Both the position numbers and the translations under genes were made by a program. This document shows positions 34,692 to 44,400 of a DNA stretch of 64,000 nucleotides, piece after piece. Position 1 is the stretch's first letter. Each line of letters begins with the position of its first letter. The notes below the pieces were generated by a model. The model made no database searches and was not told the DNA's origin. It was given only the letters and a program-made list of their open reading frames with translations. Source of the DNA: Marivivens aquimaris (GTDB lineage: Bacteria > Pseudomonadota > Alphaproteobacteria > Rhodobacterales > Rhodobacteraceae); NCBI RefSeq assembly GCF_015220045.1, contig NZ_JADBGB010000001.1, positions 2,535,001 through 2,599,000 of the forward strand. Reading direction: 5' to 3'.

Positions 34692-35296
34692 TGGAAAAGT
34701 TCCAAAAAGTTCAGGGCATCGCAGCTCCGATGCCGCTCGTGAACATCGACACCGACATGATCATCCCCAAGATCTTCTTGAAGACGATCAAGCGTTCGGG
34801 CCTCGGTGTGAACCTGTTCGACGAAATGCGCTACGACCGTCAGGGCAACGAGATCGAGGATTTCGTCCTGAACAAGCCGCAGTACCGCGACGCGGAAATC
34901 CTCGTCGCCGGTGACAACTTCGGCTGTGGTTCGTCGCGCGAGCATGCTCCGTGGGCGATTGCCGACTTCGGCATCAAGTGCGTGATCTCGACCTCGTTCG
35001 CAGACATCTTCTATAACAACTGCTTCAAGAACGGCATCCTGCCGATCGTGTTCCCGCAGGACGTAGTCGACGTGCTGATGAAGGACGCCGAAAAAGGCTC
35101 CAACGCCCGCATGACTGTCGATCTGGAAAACCAGACCGTCACCACCTCGGACGGCGAGTCGTTCTCGTTCGAAGTCGACTCGTTCAAGAAGCACTGCCTG
35201 CTGAACGGACTCGATGACATCGGTCTGACCATGCAGAACGTCGATGCGATCGACGCTTTCGAAGCCAAAAACGCTGCCGACCGCCCTTGGGCATGA
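34691..35296 (+). CDS. leuD: 3-isopropylmalate dehydratase small subunit
   Basis: A 201-aa subunit that forms the swivel domain of isopropylmalate isomerase. Diagnostic blocks are [16 protein letters not shown] near the N-terminus and [18 protein letters not shown] near residue 75. Its start overlaps the leuC stop by one base. A terminator follows, so leuB (2.2 kb downstream) is a separate unit. Confidence 0.98.
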   Translation: MEKFQKVQGIAAPMPLVNIDTDMIIPKIFLKTIKRSGLGVNLFDEMRYDRQGNEIEDFVLNKPQYRDAEILVAGDNFGCGSSREHAPWAIADFGIKCVISTSFADIFYNNCFKNGILPIVFPQDVVDVLMKDAEKGSNARMTVDLENQTVTTSDGESFSFEVDSFKKHCLLNGLDDIGLTMQNVDAIDAFEAKNAADRPWA

Positions 35297-35327
35297 TTCG
35301 ATAGCACCAGTACTGATCTGTACGAAG

Positions 35328-35355
35328 AGCGCCTCCGGTTTCGGGGGCGCTTTTT
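35328..35355 (+). terminator. Terminator after leuD
   Basis: Stem AGCGCCTCCG / CGGGGGCGCT (one G-U wobble) with loop GTTT, then TTTTCG. Confidence 0.9.
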
Positions 35356-35628
35356 CGTTGGGCAGGCCAAAACACAAGATGTTGTGCCATGAACTGTGGC
35401 AACCACGGGGAGAATGACCGGTTCATTCTGGATGGTGGCAATCGCGCATCACCTCTGCCCCAAAACCGCCACCTTAATTTATGTAAATTTACCCATGAGT
35501 TGCAGACGAAACCTAAAGTGGGCAGAATTTTGTCAAAGATGAGGCAGACCGCTTTCACTCTGCGGTTCAAAAACAAGAAGCAGGCCCGGCAAAGTATCGG
35601 AGCCAGCGATATCGAGGAAAGACAGGAC

Positions 35629-36459
35629 GTGATTTCACGTATTGCAGGAGCAATCGTGCGCGCAGCGTTCGTGGTGTTGCTTATCGCAATTCCCGCACTT
35701 CTGCTGCCGAACACGAGCACCGATACGTCCCAGATCGTGGCGCTCATTGCCATGGCTGCGGGCGGGTTCGCGCTCATGGAATACAGCTCCGCATGTCCCA
35801 GCCTGATCGAGTTCCGCGACGCTCCGCCCTACAACCGCACCCGTTTCCTGTCACTGTTCATCGCGGTGTTCCTGCTGTCGATGATCGCGCGCGGCGCAAC
35901 CGAAAGCACCACGCTGTCGATGTTCGTGACCGCCATGGGCTATCGCCTCGGCGCGCTGCTTGATTTCCCTTATTCGCCTGTCCGCCTGATGGTTCTGATG
36001 CTGCCGCAAGACGCGCCTGCATCGCTCGGCACCGCCGTGCGCACCGCCGCCGCCGTCGCTTATGTGACGTCGATCCTTTCGCTCGCGTACTTCGTTCTTT
36101 GCCTCCGCGTCCATCAATGGCCAGGTCGCAACAGTTCGCTGAACATCTGGACGAACCTGCCGACATTCGACCCGACCACGGGCGAAGACATCGTTGGCCG
36201 CCTTCAGCGTGACAGCCAGATTAACCTGATCGTAGGCTTTTTGCTGCCATTCTTGGTCCCAGCAGTTGTGAAACTCGGTTCCAGCCTGATCAATCCGGCC
36301 AGCCTGTCCGATCCTCACACGTTGATCTGGATGGTATCGGCATGGGCCTTCATTCCTTCGTCACTCCTGATGCGCGGCATCGCGATGGGCCGCGTGGCGC
36401 AGATGATCGAAGACAAACGCAAACGCGCGTCCTCCGCCGATTCATTGCAGCCTGCCTGA
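35629..36459 (+). CDS. Polytopic membrane protein of unknown function
   Basis: A 276-aa inner-membrane protein with about six hydrophobic segments (AAFVVLLIAIPALLL, IVALIAMAAGGFALM, FLSLFIAVFLLSMIA, TAAAVAYVTSILSLAYFVL, INLIVGFLLPFLVPAVVKL, WMVSAWAFIPSSLLMRGIA). Start: GTG at 35629 with GAGGAAAG upstream; the longer reading frame back to 35389 is A+T-richer and without membrane character, and from memory homologues in Rhodobacterales begin at MISRIAGA. Loops contain FPYSPVRLMVLMLPQDA and FDPTTGEDIVGRL. No functional assignment. The following gene starts within its end, so the two are coupled. Confidence 0.75.
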   Translation: MISRIAGAIVRAAFVVLLIAIPALLLPNTSTDTSQIVALIAMAAGGFALMEYSSACPSLIEFRDAPPYNRTRFLSLFIAVFLLSMIARGATESTTLSMFVTAMGYRLGALLDFPYSPVRLMVLMLPQDAPASLGTAVRTAAAVAYVTSILSLAYFVLCLRVHQWPGRNSSLNIWTNLPTFDPTTGEDIVGRLQRDSQINLIVGFLLPFLVPAVVKLGSSLINPASLSDPHTLIWMVSAWAFIPSSLLMRGIAMGRVAQMIEDKRKRASSADSLQPA

Positions 36460-37361
36460 TTTTCCTGATTATCGGTCCAGCAGTGGCCGAAACCGTTCGG
36501 ATCGCCACCTTCGCCGCACCATTGTCGCGCCGAGGGCCGGGATTGCTGCTGCGCGACATTCTGAAGAGCGAAGAGCAAGTCTTGCAGGCCGCCGAGACGA
36601 TCAGAGCGGTCGACGCTGACATCATTGTCCTTACCGATTTCGATTTTGACCACGGCGGCGCAGCCCTCTCCGCTTTCGCGGCGATGCTAGATTATCAATA
36701 CGCGTTTGCCAAACAGCCCAATACCGGAGTGCCCACCGAGCTCGATATCGATGGCAACGGATACCTCGGCGATGCCCGCGATGCGCAAGGCTACGGGCGG
36801 TTCGAAGGCGATGGAGGTATGGCGATCTTGTCCAAACTTCCGGTCGGCGAAGTGACGTCTTTCGATCACGTCTTGTGGCGCGACGTGTTGGACAACCACT
36901 CCACCGATCCGCCCGAACTTGCCGACATTCAACGCCTATCGACGACAGGCCACTGGATTGTGCCGATTGCCGTAGAGAAGACAGTTCTCAACATTCTCGC
37001 ATTCTCTGCAACGCCACCTGTTTTCGATGGGCCCGACAATCGCAATGATCGGCGCAATGCTGACGAGGTGCTTTTCTGGCTTAAACATCTCGACATCCCG
37101 CACCCGATTGTCGCCGGGAACGCGAACCTCGACCCCAACGGCGGCGAAGGTGATCGAGTGGCTATTGCACAGCTTCTCACGGACCCGCGGCTCCAGGATC
37201 CGCTCCCCGACCAGACCACCGCCGACTGGCCGGACGGCCCCGGTGCGTTGCGCGTGTCATACGTTCTGCCGTCATCCGATCTGACGGTCAAAAGCGCCGG
37301 AATCGAACGTTCAGATAGCGGACCACATGCGCTGGTCTGGGTAGATGTGGAGATGCCTTGA
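36342..37361 (+). CDS. Exported endonuclease/exonuclease/phosphatase-fold protein
   Basis: A 339-aa protein from the only ATG available; a Sec signal (RRFIAACLIFLIIGPAVAET) begins about 32 residues in, so the real start may be a non-ATG codon and the 118-base overlap with the preceding gene may be smaller. The mature part follows the EEP fold: VRIATF, IRAVDADIIVLTDFDFDHG, GMAILSKLPV, GNANLDPNGGEGD and a C-terminal SDSGPHALVWVDV. Active family members have GDFN where this has GNAN, and the acidic N-terminal glutamate is not evident, so catalysis is uncertain. It sits between leuCD and leuB together with the membrane protein before it. Confidence 0.7.
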   Translation: MGLHSFVTPDARHRDGPRGADDRRQTQTRVLRRFIAACLIFLIIGPAVAETVRIATFAAPLSRRGPGLLLRDILKSEEQVLQAAETIRAVDADIIVLTDFDFDHGGAALSAFAAMLDYQYAFAKQPNTGVPTELDIDGNGYLGDARDAQGYGRFEGDGGMAILSKLPVGEVTSFDHVLWRDVLDNHSTDPPELADIQRLSTTGHWIVPIAVEKTVLNILAFSATPPVFDGPDNRNDRRNADEVLFWLKHLDIPHPIVAGNANLDPNGGEGDRVAIAQLLTDPRLQDPLPDQTTADWPDGPGALRVSYVLPSSDLTVKSAGIERSDSGPHALVWVDVEMP

Positions 37362-37448
37362 AGCCCTGATTGTGGCACCTTGTTTTCTTGACCCTTGGGC
37401 AGCAAACGGATACCTCGTGCCAGACCTTTTCAGACAAGGAAGAACGAG

Positions 37449-38555
37449 ATGTCCAACCCCTCGATCCTGATCCTCGCCGGCGACGGCATCGGCCCCGAAG
37501 TCATGGGTGAAGTTAAGAAGATCATCACCTGGTTCGGCGACAAGCGCGGCCTGCAATTCGACGTCAGCGAAGATCTGGTCGGCGGCTCGGCTTACGACGT
37601 GCACGGCACCCCGCTGCACGATGACACCATGGCAAAAGCTCAAGAAGCCGACGCTGTTCTCCTCGGCGCCGTTGGCGGCCCGAAGTACGACGTGCTCGAC
37701 TTCTCGGTTAAGCCGGAGCGTGGCCTGCTGCGCCTGCGCAAGGAAATGGACCTCTATTCGAACCTGCGTCCGGCGCAATGCTTCGATGCTCTGGCCGACT
37801 TCTCCTCACTGAAGAAAGACGTTGTAGCCGGTCTCGACATCATGATCGTCCGCGAACTGACCTCGGGCATCTACTTTGGTGAGCCGCGCGGCATTATCAC
37901 CGAAGGCAACGAACGCGTCGGCATCAACACCCAGCGTTACACCGAGTCGGAAATCGCTCGCGTTGCGCGTTCCGCCTTCGAACTGGCCAAGCGTCGCGGC
38001 AACAAAGTCTGCTCGATGGAAAAAGCCAACGTGATGGAATCGGGCATCCTGTGGCGAGAAGTCGTTCAGAAAGTCCACGACGAAGAGTATCCCGAAGTCG
38101 AACTGTCGCACATGTACGCCGACGCAGGCGCCATGCAGCTCTGCCGCTGGCCCAAGCAGTTCGACGTCATCGTCACCGACAACCTGTTCGGCGACCTGCT
38201 GTCCGACGCTGCTGCGATGCTCACCGGTTCGCTCGGCATGCTGCCGTCCGCGTCGCTCGGCGCGCCTATGGCCAACGGCCGTCCGAAAGCACTCTACGAG
38301 CCCGTACACGGCTCGGCTCCGGACATCGCAGGCCAGAACAAGGCCAACCCGATCGCTTGTATCCTGTCGTTCGCGATGGCCCTGCGCTACTCGTTCGATC
38401 AGGGCGACGAGGCGACCCGCCTCGAGCAAGCCGTTGAAAAGGTTCTCGCCGACGGCGTCCGCACTGCCGACCTGCTCGCAGGCGAAGGCGTCACTCCGGT
38501 GACCACCACCGAAATGGGCGACAAGATCCTCGAAGCACTGGACGCTTCGCTCTAA
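37449..38555 (+). CDS. leuB: 3-isopropylmalate dehydrogenase
   Basis: A 368-aa NAD+-dependent oxidative decarboxylase, the third committed step in leucine synthesis. Blocks seen: [85 protein letters not shown] and [18 protein letters not shown], giving the metal-binding aspartates and the NAD site. ATG 37449 has CAAGGAAG upstream. It follows the EEP-fold gene by 87 bases and ends at a terminator. Confidence 0.98.
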   Translation: MSNPSILILAGDGIGPEVMGEVKKIITWFGDKRGLQFDVSEDLVGGSAYDVHGTPLHDDTMAKAQEADAVLLGAVGGPKYDVLDFSVKPERGLLRLRKEMDLYSNLRPAQCFDALADFSSLKKDVVAGLDIMIVRELTSGIYFGEPRGIITEGNERVGINTQRYTESEIARVARSAFELAKRRGNKVCSMEKANVMESGILWREVVQKVHDEEYPEVELSHMYADAGAMQLCRWPKQFDVIVTDNLFGDLLSDAAAMLTGSLGMLPSASLGAPMANGRPKALYEPVHGSAPDIAGQNKANPIACILSFAMALRYSFDQGDEATRLEQAVEKVLADGVRTADLLAGEGVTPVTTTEMGDKILEALDASL

Positions 38556-38577
38556 GCTTCTAAGATCACTGCACAAC

Positions 38578-38610
38578 AAACGGGCGTCCCGCACGGGCGC
38601 CCGTTTTTGT
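38578..38610 (+). terminator. Terminator after leuB
   Basis: Stem AAACGGGCG / CGCCCGTTT with an inner CCC/GGG pairing, followed by TTGTTT. Confidence 0.9.
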
Positions 38611-38701
38611 TTGAAATGAAAGTGGCTTGGATACTCGCCTTTAGGGTTGCAAGACTCACATTAGGCGGGTGATAGCGGATTCGGCACTACAGGAGTTGAA
38701 G

Positions 38702-39685
38702 ATGGTCGAAGTGGTAAAGAACAACGTCAAAGGAGCGCTGTTTGCTCTGATGGCAATGGGCGTTTACGCAACCCACGACGCCGTCATCAAGACACTCGGT
38801 AGCGGTTATTCGGCCTTCCAGATCGTGTTTTTCGCCGCATTGCTGAGCTTTCCCGTCGTCACGATTATCCTGATGAGCGACAAGACCGCCGGCACGCTCA
38901 AGCCCGTTCACCCGTGGTGGATGATGCTGCGCACGATGCTGACCGTCATCACGGGTATCTCTGCGTTTTATGCGTTTACCGTCCTGCCGCTGGCACAAAC
39001 CTATGCGATTCTGTTCTCGTCCCCGCTGCTGATCACCATTCTGTCGATCCCAGTGCTGGGTGAAAAAGTCGGCCCGCATCGTTGGGGCGCGGTCGGCGTG
39101 GGTATGGTCGGCGTCATCATTGCGCTGCAACCTGGTGCGACTGAACTGGCGCTTGGACACCTTGCGGCGCTTGCTGCGGCAATCTGCGGCGCATCGGCTG
39201 CGGTCATCGTGCGCAAGATCGGCGCGGAGGAGCGCTCGGTCGTCATGATGCTCTATCCGATGATCGGCAACTTCGTCGTCATGGGTTGCGCGCTTCCATT
39301 CTTCTACAAGCCGGTTCTGATCACCGACATGGGCCTTCTCGCTATGATCGCGATCTTTGGCCTCTGCGGCGGCTTCCTGACGATCAAAGCGTATCGCGCT
39401 GGCGAGGCTGCCATCGTGGCGCCGATGCAGTACAGCCAGATCCTTTGGGCGACGCTCTACGGCTATCTGTTCTTTGACGAGACACCGACGACCGCCGTTC
39501 TGATCGGTGCGTCGGTCATCATCGCATCGGGCATCTACATCGTTCTGCGCGAAGCCAGCGGCGGTACCTCGACCGAACGTCCGGTCACTCGCACGCGACT
39601 GCGGACGGAAACCGTTACCTCTCCGCGGGCATCGATTTTGTGGCGGATCATGACCGGCAAACCCAGCCGGAAGATGAGCCAATAA
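38702..39685 (+). CDS. DMT superfamily (EamA) transporter
   Basis: A 327-aa inner-membrane carrier with ten hydrophobic helices made of two EamA halves: the first half ends [24 protein letters not shown] and the second [30 protein letters not shown], the repeated EamA signature. The last 45 residues are basic and cytoplasmic. ATG 38702 has AGGAG 7 bases upstream; an earlier GTG frame is not preferred. Members export metabolites, amino acids or nucleotides; the substrate is unknown. Single gene between leuB and tRNA-Pro. Confidence 0.88.
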   Translation: MVEVVKNNVKGALFALMAMGVYATHDAVIKTLGSGYSAFQIVFFAALLSFPVVTIILMSDKTAGTLKPVHPWWMMLRTMLTVITGISAFYAFTVLPLAQTYAILFSSPLLITILSIPVLGEKVGPHRWGAVGVGMVGVIIALQPGATELALGHLAALAAAICGASAAVIVRKIGAEERSVVMMLYPMIGNFVVMGCALPFFYKPVLITDMGLLAMIAIFGLCGGFLTIKAYRAGEAAIVAPMQYSQILWATLYGYLFFDETPTTAVLIGASVIIASGIYIVLREASGGTSTERPVTRTRLRTETVTSPRASILWRIMTGKPSRKMSQ

Positions 39686-39753
39686 AAACCTGCGTTTTTA
39701 CCTGTTTCGCACTTGCACTTTCCATGCGGAATCGGTAGTTCGCGATCCACGGT

Positions 39754-39830
39754 CGGAGCGTAGCGCAGCCTGGTAGCGCACCTGCTTCGGGAGCAGGGGG
39801 TCGGAGGTTCGAATCCTCTCGCTCCGACCA
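39754..39830 (+). tRNA. tRNA-Pro (CGG anticodon)
   Basis: Complete 77-nt cloverleaf with encoded CCA: acceptor CGGAGCG / CGCTCCG, anticodon stem CCTGC / GCAGG with loop TTCGGGA, T arm GGTTCGAATCC. CGG reads the proline codon CCG. Confidence 0.97.
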
Positions 39831-39857
39831 ATTTTCCCGATTTATCGCGAATACACG

Positions 39858-39898
39858 AAAACGCCGCAGCGGATCATCCGATGCGGCGTTTCGCGTTT
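39858..39898. terminator. Hairpin between tRNA-Pro and ccoS, probably bidirectional
   Basis: Stem AAACGCCGCA / TGCGGCGTTT with a further CGGAT/ATCCG pairing inside. TTTTCG follows on the minus strand and TTTCGCGTTTT on the plus strand. Confidence 0.8.
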
Positions 39899-39907
39899 TA
39901 GGGTGTC

Positions 39908-40066
39908 TTACTGCTTGGGCTGGTCGTCGAAGTCCGTCCGCAGGATGCGCTGCGCATCCCCGTCAGGGTCGTCGTACTGTCTGTTTCGCATGGTCCAGAA
40001 AAACGCGGCGAGCCCCACTCCGCCAAGGAGCAACGAGACAGGGATCAAAAGGGCAAGGACTTCCAT
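39908..40066 (-). CDS. ccoS: cbb3 oxidase assembly protein CcoS
   Basis: A 52-aa single-helix membrane protein needed for putting haem and copper into the cbb3 oxidase. The sequence starts [16 protein letters not shown] with one hydrophobic helix, then [20 protein letters not shown], the CcoS signature. Too short for many gene callers. It starts 5 bases after the ccoI stop and is the last gene of ccoGHIS. Confidence 0.95.
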   Translation of the reverse strand: MEVLALLIPVSLLLGGVGLAAFFWTMRNRQYDDPDGDAQRILRTDFDDQPKQ

Positions 40067-40071
40067 AGGGA

Positions 40072-42237
40072 TTACCGAAGGCGAAGAGCATTGAGTGAGA
40101 CGATAATCGACGAGGTCGACATCGCAATAGCGGCCGAGAGCGGGCTCGCGAGGCCAATGAGCGCAAGCGGCACCGCGATGGTGTTGTAGATCGCCGCAAC
40201 CGAGAAGTTCTCGATGATCCGGCGACGGGCCTTTTGAGCGGTCTCCATCGCTACGGCGATCTGCGAAAGGTCGGACTTCACGAGAACCATGTCAGCGGCT
40301 ACACGCGTGGCTTCCAGCGCAGAGGCCGGAGCAATCGACACATGCGCCAGCGCCAGCGCGCCAACATCGTTCAGACCGTCTCCAACCATGAGCACGCGCT
40401 TGCCTGCATTGGCCTTGGCTTGGAGTACATCGGCCTTTTTGTGGGGCAGAATGCCTGCCTGCCAGCTCTCGATACCGAGCGTGTCGGCCATCCGGCGGAC
40501 GTTCGCTTCGGTATCGCCGGAAAGCAGGGTGACCGGAACGCCCTTGGATTTGAGCGTCGAAATGAGCTCCTCGGCGCCGTCCCGCAGGCTGTCGACAAAC
40601 TCCAGTGCGATCTGGCGGTCACCCAAATCCAGCACCGTTGAACTGTCGCCGCAACCGATCCAAGACGCGCGACCGAGGCGCACTTTGCGGCCGTCCAGCA
40701 TACCTTCGATGCCCATGCCCGCGATCTCGTGAATGTCACACACATCGGCGCGGTCGGCGCAGGCGGCTGAAACAATTGCCTTGGAGCGGGGGTGGCCAGA
40801 CGCTTCGGCCAAGGTTGCGGCAATCGCCAGATCAGCAGGCGCGAGTTGCGTTACGAGCTGCGGGATGCCTTTCGTCAGCGTGCCGGTTTTGTCAAAAACC
40901 ACTTCGTCGATTTCGCCCAGACGCTCCAGCGCAGTCGCATGTTTGACGAGTATCCCCGCCTTGAAAAGCTTGCCCGACGCCACCGTTGAGACAGCGGGCA
41001 CAGCAAGGCCGAGCGCGCAGGGGCACGTGATAATAAGGACCGCCACCGCGATGTTGAGGGCATAACGCACATCGCCCGCTGTCGCCCACATCCAGAAAAC
41101 GAACGCGGCGAATGCGAGGACATGCACCAGCGGCGCGTAGATTTTGGCGGCACGGTCGGCGAGCGAATTGTAGCGGGACTTTGCCTGCTCTGCGACCGAC
41201 ACGAGGTCAGCCAGTGCATGAAGCACGGTCTGCTCGCCCACGGCTGTTGCGCGGACCTTGAGAGCGCCGGTCAGGTTGACCTCGCCCGCGCGGACTTGAT
41301 CCGAAATGCCAATCGTCGCGGGATCAGCTTCGCCCGTCAGGAAGGATCGGTCGACGTCGCTAGTGCCTTCTTCGATGGCACCGTCAACGGGCATCCGCGC
41401 GCCGGGCTGCACAAGCAGCAGGTCACCCACCGTGATGGTGCCAATAGGAACGGTTTCAGCGCCATTATCCGTCAACCGCAGCGCGGTCGGCGTTTCCATC
41501 GCGGCCAACTCGGTCGCAGCAGAACGCGCCACGCTCCGCATTTTCTGATCAAGATAGCGCCCCGCAAGAAGGAAAAACGTCAGCGAAAGCGCGGCGTCGA
41601 AATAGGCGTCTTCACCATGATAGGCCGTCTCCATCACCGAAATTCCAGCGGCGAGAAGGATGGCCAAGGTGATCGGCACATCCATATTAAGGCGACCGAC
41701 GCGCAGAACGCGCCACGCGCTGGTGTAGAACGGGCGGGCAGAGAACACGATGGTCGGCAGCGCGATCAGCGCCGACAGCCAGTGGAACAACTGCCGTGTG
41801 GCATCCGCTGCGCCCGACCAGACAGCGACCGAAAGCAACATCACATTCATCATCGCAAAACCCGCGACGCCCAAACGCATGGCCAGATCACGGGCCGCGC
41901 GGTCGCTTTCGCCAGCGGACAAGGTTGCCGCGTCGAGCGGCGTTGCCTCGTACCCCAGAGCCGAGATCGCTGCCACGACCTCTTCGTCCGACATGCCCGC
42001 CGGGACGCGGACGGTGGCGCGTTTGCGGGTCAAGTTGACGCGCGCATCCTCGATGTCGTCACGCGCCAACAGACCGCCTTCGATGGACTGGATACAGGCG
42101 GCGCAGTGGACCGTCGGCAGTGAAAGGTGCAGTTCACGGCTCCCCTCGCTGGCCAACTTTGCAGCGCGGTTGATTGCAATAGGCGTTGCAACGCAGGCAG
42201 GGCAGGCAGCAACTCCGGGGGCTTCGACGTATGCCAT
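40072..42237 (-). CDS. ccoI: Copper-exporting P1B-type ATPase CcoI
   Basis: A 721-aa inner-membrane copper ATPase that delivers Cu(I) for cbb3 oxidase assembly. In order: an N-terminal CPAC motif, a heavy-metal-associated domain with VHCAACIQSIE (about 55), eight membrane helices, the ion-channel motif TCPCALGLAVP, the phosphorylation loop DKTGTLTKG, the HP motif ASGHPRSKA and the hinge MVGDGLNDVGAL. ATG 42237 with AGAGGAT upstream; a longer frame would extend into ccoH. It starts 1 base after the ccoH stop. Confidence 0.96.
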   Translation of the reverse strand: MAYVEAPGVAACPACVATPIAINRAAKLASEGSRELHLSLPTVHCAACIQSIEGGLLARDDIEDARVNLTRKRATVRVPAGMSDEEVVAAISALGYEATPLDAATLSAGESDRAARDLAMRLGVAGFAMMNVMLLSVAVWSGAADATRQLFHWLSALIALPTIVFSARPFYTSAWRVLRVGRLNMDVPITLAILLAAGISVMETAYHGEDAYFDAALSLTFFLLAGRYLDQKMRSVARSAATELAAMETPTALRLTDNGAETVPIGTITVGDLLLVQPGARMPVDGAIEEGTSDVDRSFLTGEADPATIGISDQVRAGEVNLTGALKVRATAVGEQTVLHALADLVSVAEQAKSRYNSLADRAAKIYAPLVHVLAFAAFVFWMWATAGDVRYALNIAVAVLIITCPCALGLAVPAVSTVASGKLFKAGILVKHATALERLGEIDEVVFDKTGTLTKGIPQLVTQLAPADLAIAATLAEASGHPRSKAIVSAACADRADVCDIHEIAGMGIEGMLDGRKVRLGRASWIGCGDSSTVLDLGDRQIALEFVDSLRDGAEELISTLKSKGVPVTLLSGDTEANVRRMADTLGIESWQAGILPHKKADVLQAKANAGKRVLMVGDGLNDVGALALAHVSIAPASALEATRVAADMVLVKSDLSQIAVAMETAQKARRRIIENFSVAAIYNTIAVPLALIGLASPLSAAIAMSTSSIIVSLNALRLR

Positions 42238-42238
42238 T

Positions 42239-42706
42239 TTATCCTCTGATGTGAACTTGGAGTTCCTGTTTGAACTCCGTGCCATTGTCGGCCTCAGCGG
42301 TGATCCAGAGGCGCCATTGTCCGGGCTCATAGTCGATCGGACCACGGAAAACGGTACCGTCGAAAGTCAGCTCAAGTACCTGATCATCACGGGTCGTCGT
42401 CGGGCGACCGAATGTGGCGTTCACGGTCGACGGATCGATAGGAGCACCGTTTTCGTCGGTGATCGCAATCTCGATATGATCGCCGTCAACGGTCGCCTCG
42501 ACGGTCCAGCCCAGCGCCTCTTGCGCTGCGCGGTCACGGTCGAACGATTGGCTGGCAACATAGGAATTCTTCACCACCAGCCCCGGAAACGTCTCGATTG
42601 CAGAGGTCGCCATAACGATATTCACGGCAATGATGACAATGAAGAACGATGCGAAAATTGCGAAGAATTTGGGGCCGGTGATGGGGCCGCGGAAGAAACC
42701 GGTCAT
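42239..42706 (-). CDS. ccoH: FixH-family assembly protein CcoH
   Basis: A 155-aa single-helix membrane protein that stays bound to the cbb3 complex and helps its assembly. N-terminal FFRGPITGPKFFAIFASFF leads into the helix; the periplasmic part has the family motif NSYVASQSFDRDRAAQEALGW, YEPGQWRLWITAE and a beta-sandwich pattern. It overlaps ccoG by one base and precedes ccoI by one base. Confidence 0.95.
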   Translation of the reverse strand: MTGFFRGPITGPKFFAIFASFFIVIIAVNIVMATSAIETFPGLVVKNSYVASQSFDRDRAAQEALGWTVEATVDGDHIEIAITDENGAPIDPSTVNATFGRPTTTRDDQVLELTFDGTVFRGPIDYEPGQWRLWITAEADNGTEFKQELQVHIRG

Positions 42707-44136
42707 CAGTTCGTCTCCTTACCGTTAAAGATGGTGTCGACCGATGCGCGTTCGTTGGTCGACAGGTCGGTGACCCAGAAAGTGAAATCGGTACGGTCGG
42801 CCGTTGCCGCTGCGCTATCCGGTCCGGCTTGGACGTAGACTCGGATAATTTCCATCGAGTCGGCGGGCACAGGAACCAGCGAGCCGTCCACCCCCTCGAC
42901 CGAGAGCTGAAGATTCGTGTCGGCATCCAGTGCGAGGCCGAAGAGCTCTTGCGAGCCGTGCTTGTTGCGCAGGCGGACATCGTAGACGTTACGGATCGTG
43001 CCGTCCGATAGCGTGATGAAGGTCGGATTGCGAATGGGCGAGACCGTCATTTCGATGTCCGGACGGATAAAGAGCGCAAAGACGAGGCCGAAACCCACGA
43101 TGCTCCACAGCGCGGTGTAAAGGATCGTGCGCGGGCGGAAGATGTGCTTCCAGACCGGACGGGGCTGCGCACCGGCGCGCTCGCGGGGTTCGTCGTTCAG
43201 CGCAAGATAGTCGATCAGGCCGCGCGACTTGCCGATCTTGGCCATCACGTCGTCACAGGCGTCGATACAGAGGCCGCAGGTGATGCACTCCATCTGCTGA
43301 CCGTTGCGAATGTCGATACCCATCGGGCAGACGTTCACGCAGGCCATGCAGTCGATGCAGTCGCCTTGCTGCACACCGGGCTCGGCTTTCTTCAGCTTGC
43401 CGCGAGGCTCGCCGCGCCAGTCGCGATAGCCGATGGTCAGCGTGTCTTCGTCCATCATCGCGGCTTGGATACGCGGCCACGGGCAAGCGTAGATGCAGAC
43501 CTGTTCACGGGCAATGCCGCCAAAGAAGAAGGTCGTCGCGGTGAGGATCAGCATTGTGGTGTAGGCAATCGGATGCGCGTTGCCCGTCACGAGGTCCACG
43601 GCCAGCGTCGGGGCATCGGTGAAGTAGAAGACCCACGCACCGCCGGTGGCCAGCGCGATCAGCACCCAAGCGGCCCATTTCGTCAGGCGCAGGCGCACCT
43701 TGCGGCCGTCCCACTTCGATTTCCAGAGGCGAACGCGGGCGTTGCGGTCGCCTTCGACCCACCGTTCAACAAGGATGAATAGGTCGGTCCAGACCGTCTG
43801 CGGACAGGTGTACCCGCACCAAACGCGGCCCATCGCTGAGGTGAACAGAAAGAGACCGAGGCCCGCCATAATCAGCAAACCTGCGACAAAATAGAACTCG
43901 TGTGGCCAAATCTCGATCCAGAAGAAGAAGAACCGGCGGTGCGCCAGGTCCACGAGGATGGCCTGATCCGGAAGCTCCGGCCCGCGATCCCAGCGTATCC
44001 AAGGCGCGAGGTAATAGATGCCGAGCGTGATCAGCATGATTACCCACTTGAGATTGCGGAATTTTCCTTTGACCCGGCGAGGAAATACAGGCTCGCGCGC
44101 TGCGTAGAGTTGGTCTTGAGGAGCCGGTGCGGACAT
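42706..44136 (-). CDS. ccoG: Cu(II)-reductase / ferredoxin-like assembly protein CcoG
   Basis: A 476-aa membrane protein (RdxB/FixG) that reduces Cu(II) to Cu(I) for use by CcoI. It has five to six helices, a membrane motif VWCGYTCPQTVWTD, the CIYACPWPRIQAA block and two 4Fe-4S clusters in GDCIDCMACVNVCPMGIDIR and ECITCGLCIDACD, then an IgG-like periplasmic domain. ATG 44136 with CAGGATAG upstream; the longer frame runs through the FNR box and is rejected. First gene of ccoGHIS, with its own FNR-controlled promoter. Confidence 0.96.
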   Translation of the reverse strand: MSAPAPQDQLYAAREPVFPRRVKGKFRNLKWVIMLITLGIYYLAPWIRWDRGPELPDQAILVDLAHRRFFFFWIEIWPHEFYFVAGLLIMAGLGLFLFTSAMGRVWCGYTCPQTVWTDLFILVERWVEGDRNARVRLWKSKWDGRKVRLRLTKWAAWVLIALATGGAWVFYFTDAPTLAVDLVTGNAHPIAYTTMLILTATTFFFGGIAREQVCIYACPWPRIQAAMMDEDTLTIGYRDWRGEPRGKLKKAEPGVQQGDCIDCMACVNVCPMGIDIRNGQQMECITCGLCIDACDDVMAKIGKSRGLIDYLALNDEPRERAGAQPRPVWKHIFRPRTILYTALWSIVGFGLVFALFIRPDIEMTVSPIRNPTFITLSDGTIRNVYDVRLRNKHGSQELFGLALDADTNLQLSVEGVDGSLVPVPADSMEIIRVYVQAGPDSAAATADRTDFTFWVTDLSTNERASVDTIFNGKETN

Positions 44137-44199
44137 CAAACTATCCTGACATGAGTGGACGCGTGTTCCTCCTTTTGCGTCCCCTTGGGCGCGGGTTCT

Positions 44200-44213
44200 T
44201 TGACTCAGATCAA
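44200..44213 (-). promoter_or_regulatory. FNR/FnrL box upstream of ccoG
   Basis: TTGACTCAGATCAA matches the FNR consensus TTGAY-N4-RTCAA at every fixed base. Its centre lies about 70 bases ahead of the ccoG start. If the box sits at -41.5 as in class II FNR promoters, the leader would be about 29 nt. Confidence 0.85.
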
Positions 44214-44262
44214 TCGTCAAAGCTGCGCGGCCGATTCAGGAATAAAAACGTAGGGTAAGGCG

Positions 44263-44299
44263 AAAAAACACCCCCGACCAAGCACAGGATCAGGGGTGT
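44263..44299 (-). terminator. Terminator between ccoP and ccoG
   Basis: Read on the minus strand, ACACCCC pairs with GGGGTGT across a 17-18-base loop and is followed by TTTTTTCG. It separates ccoNOQP from ccoGHIS. Confidence 0.75.
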
Positions 44300-44366
44300 A
44301 CCTCTCGCCAGAGAGGAAAGTCATCGGTCGTGCATTTTGCGCGAACAGGGGCCAGACCGATGTATG

Positions 44367-44393
44367 CCACGCGGCGGCTGCAACGCCGCGTGG
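44367..44393 (-). terminator. Strong hairpin just after ccoP
   Basis: Stem CCACGCGGCG / CGCCGCGTGG with loop GCTGCAA starts 8 bases after the ccoP stop. There is no U-tract, so it is more likely an mRNA 3'-end stabiliser than a terminator by itself; the U-tract hairpin at 44263-44299 follows. Confidence 0.6.
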
Positions 44394-44400
44394 GATTGGT

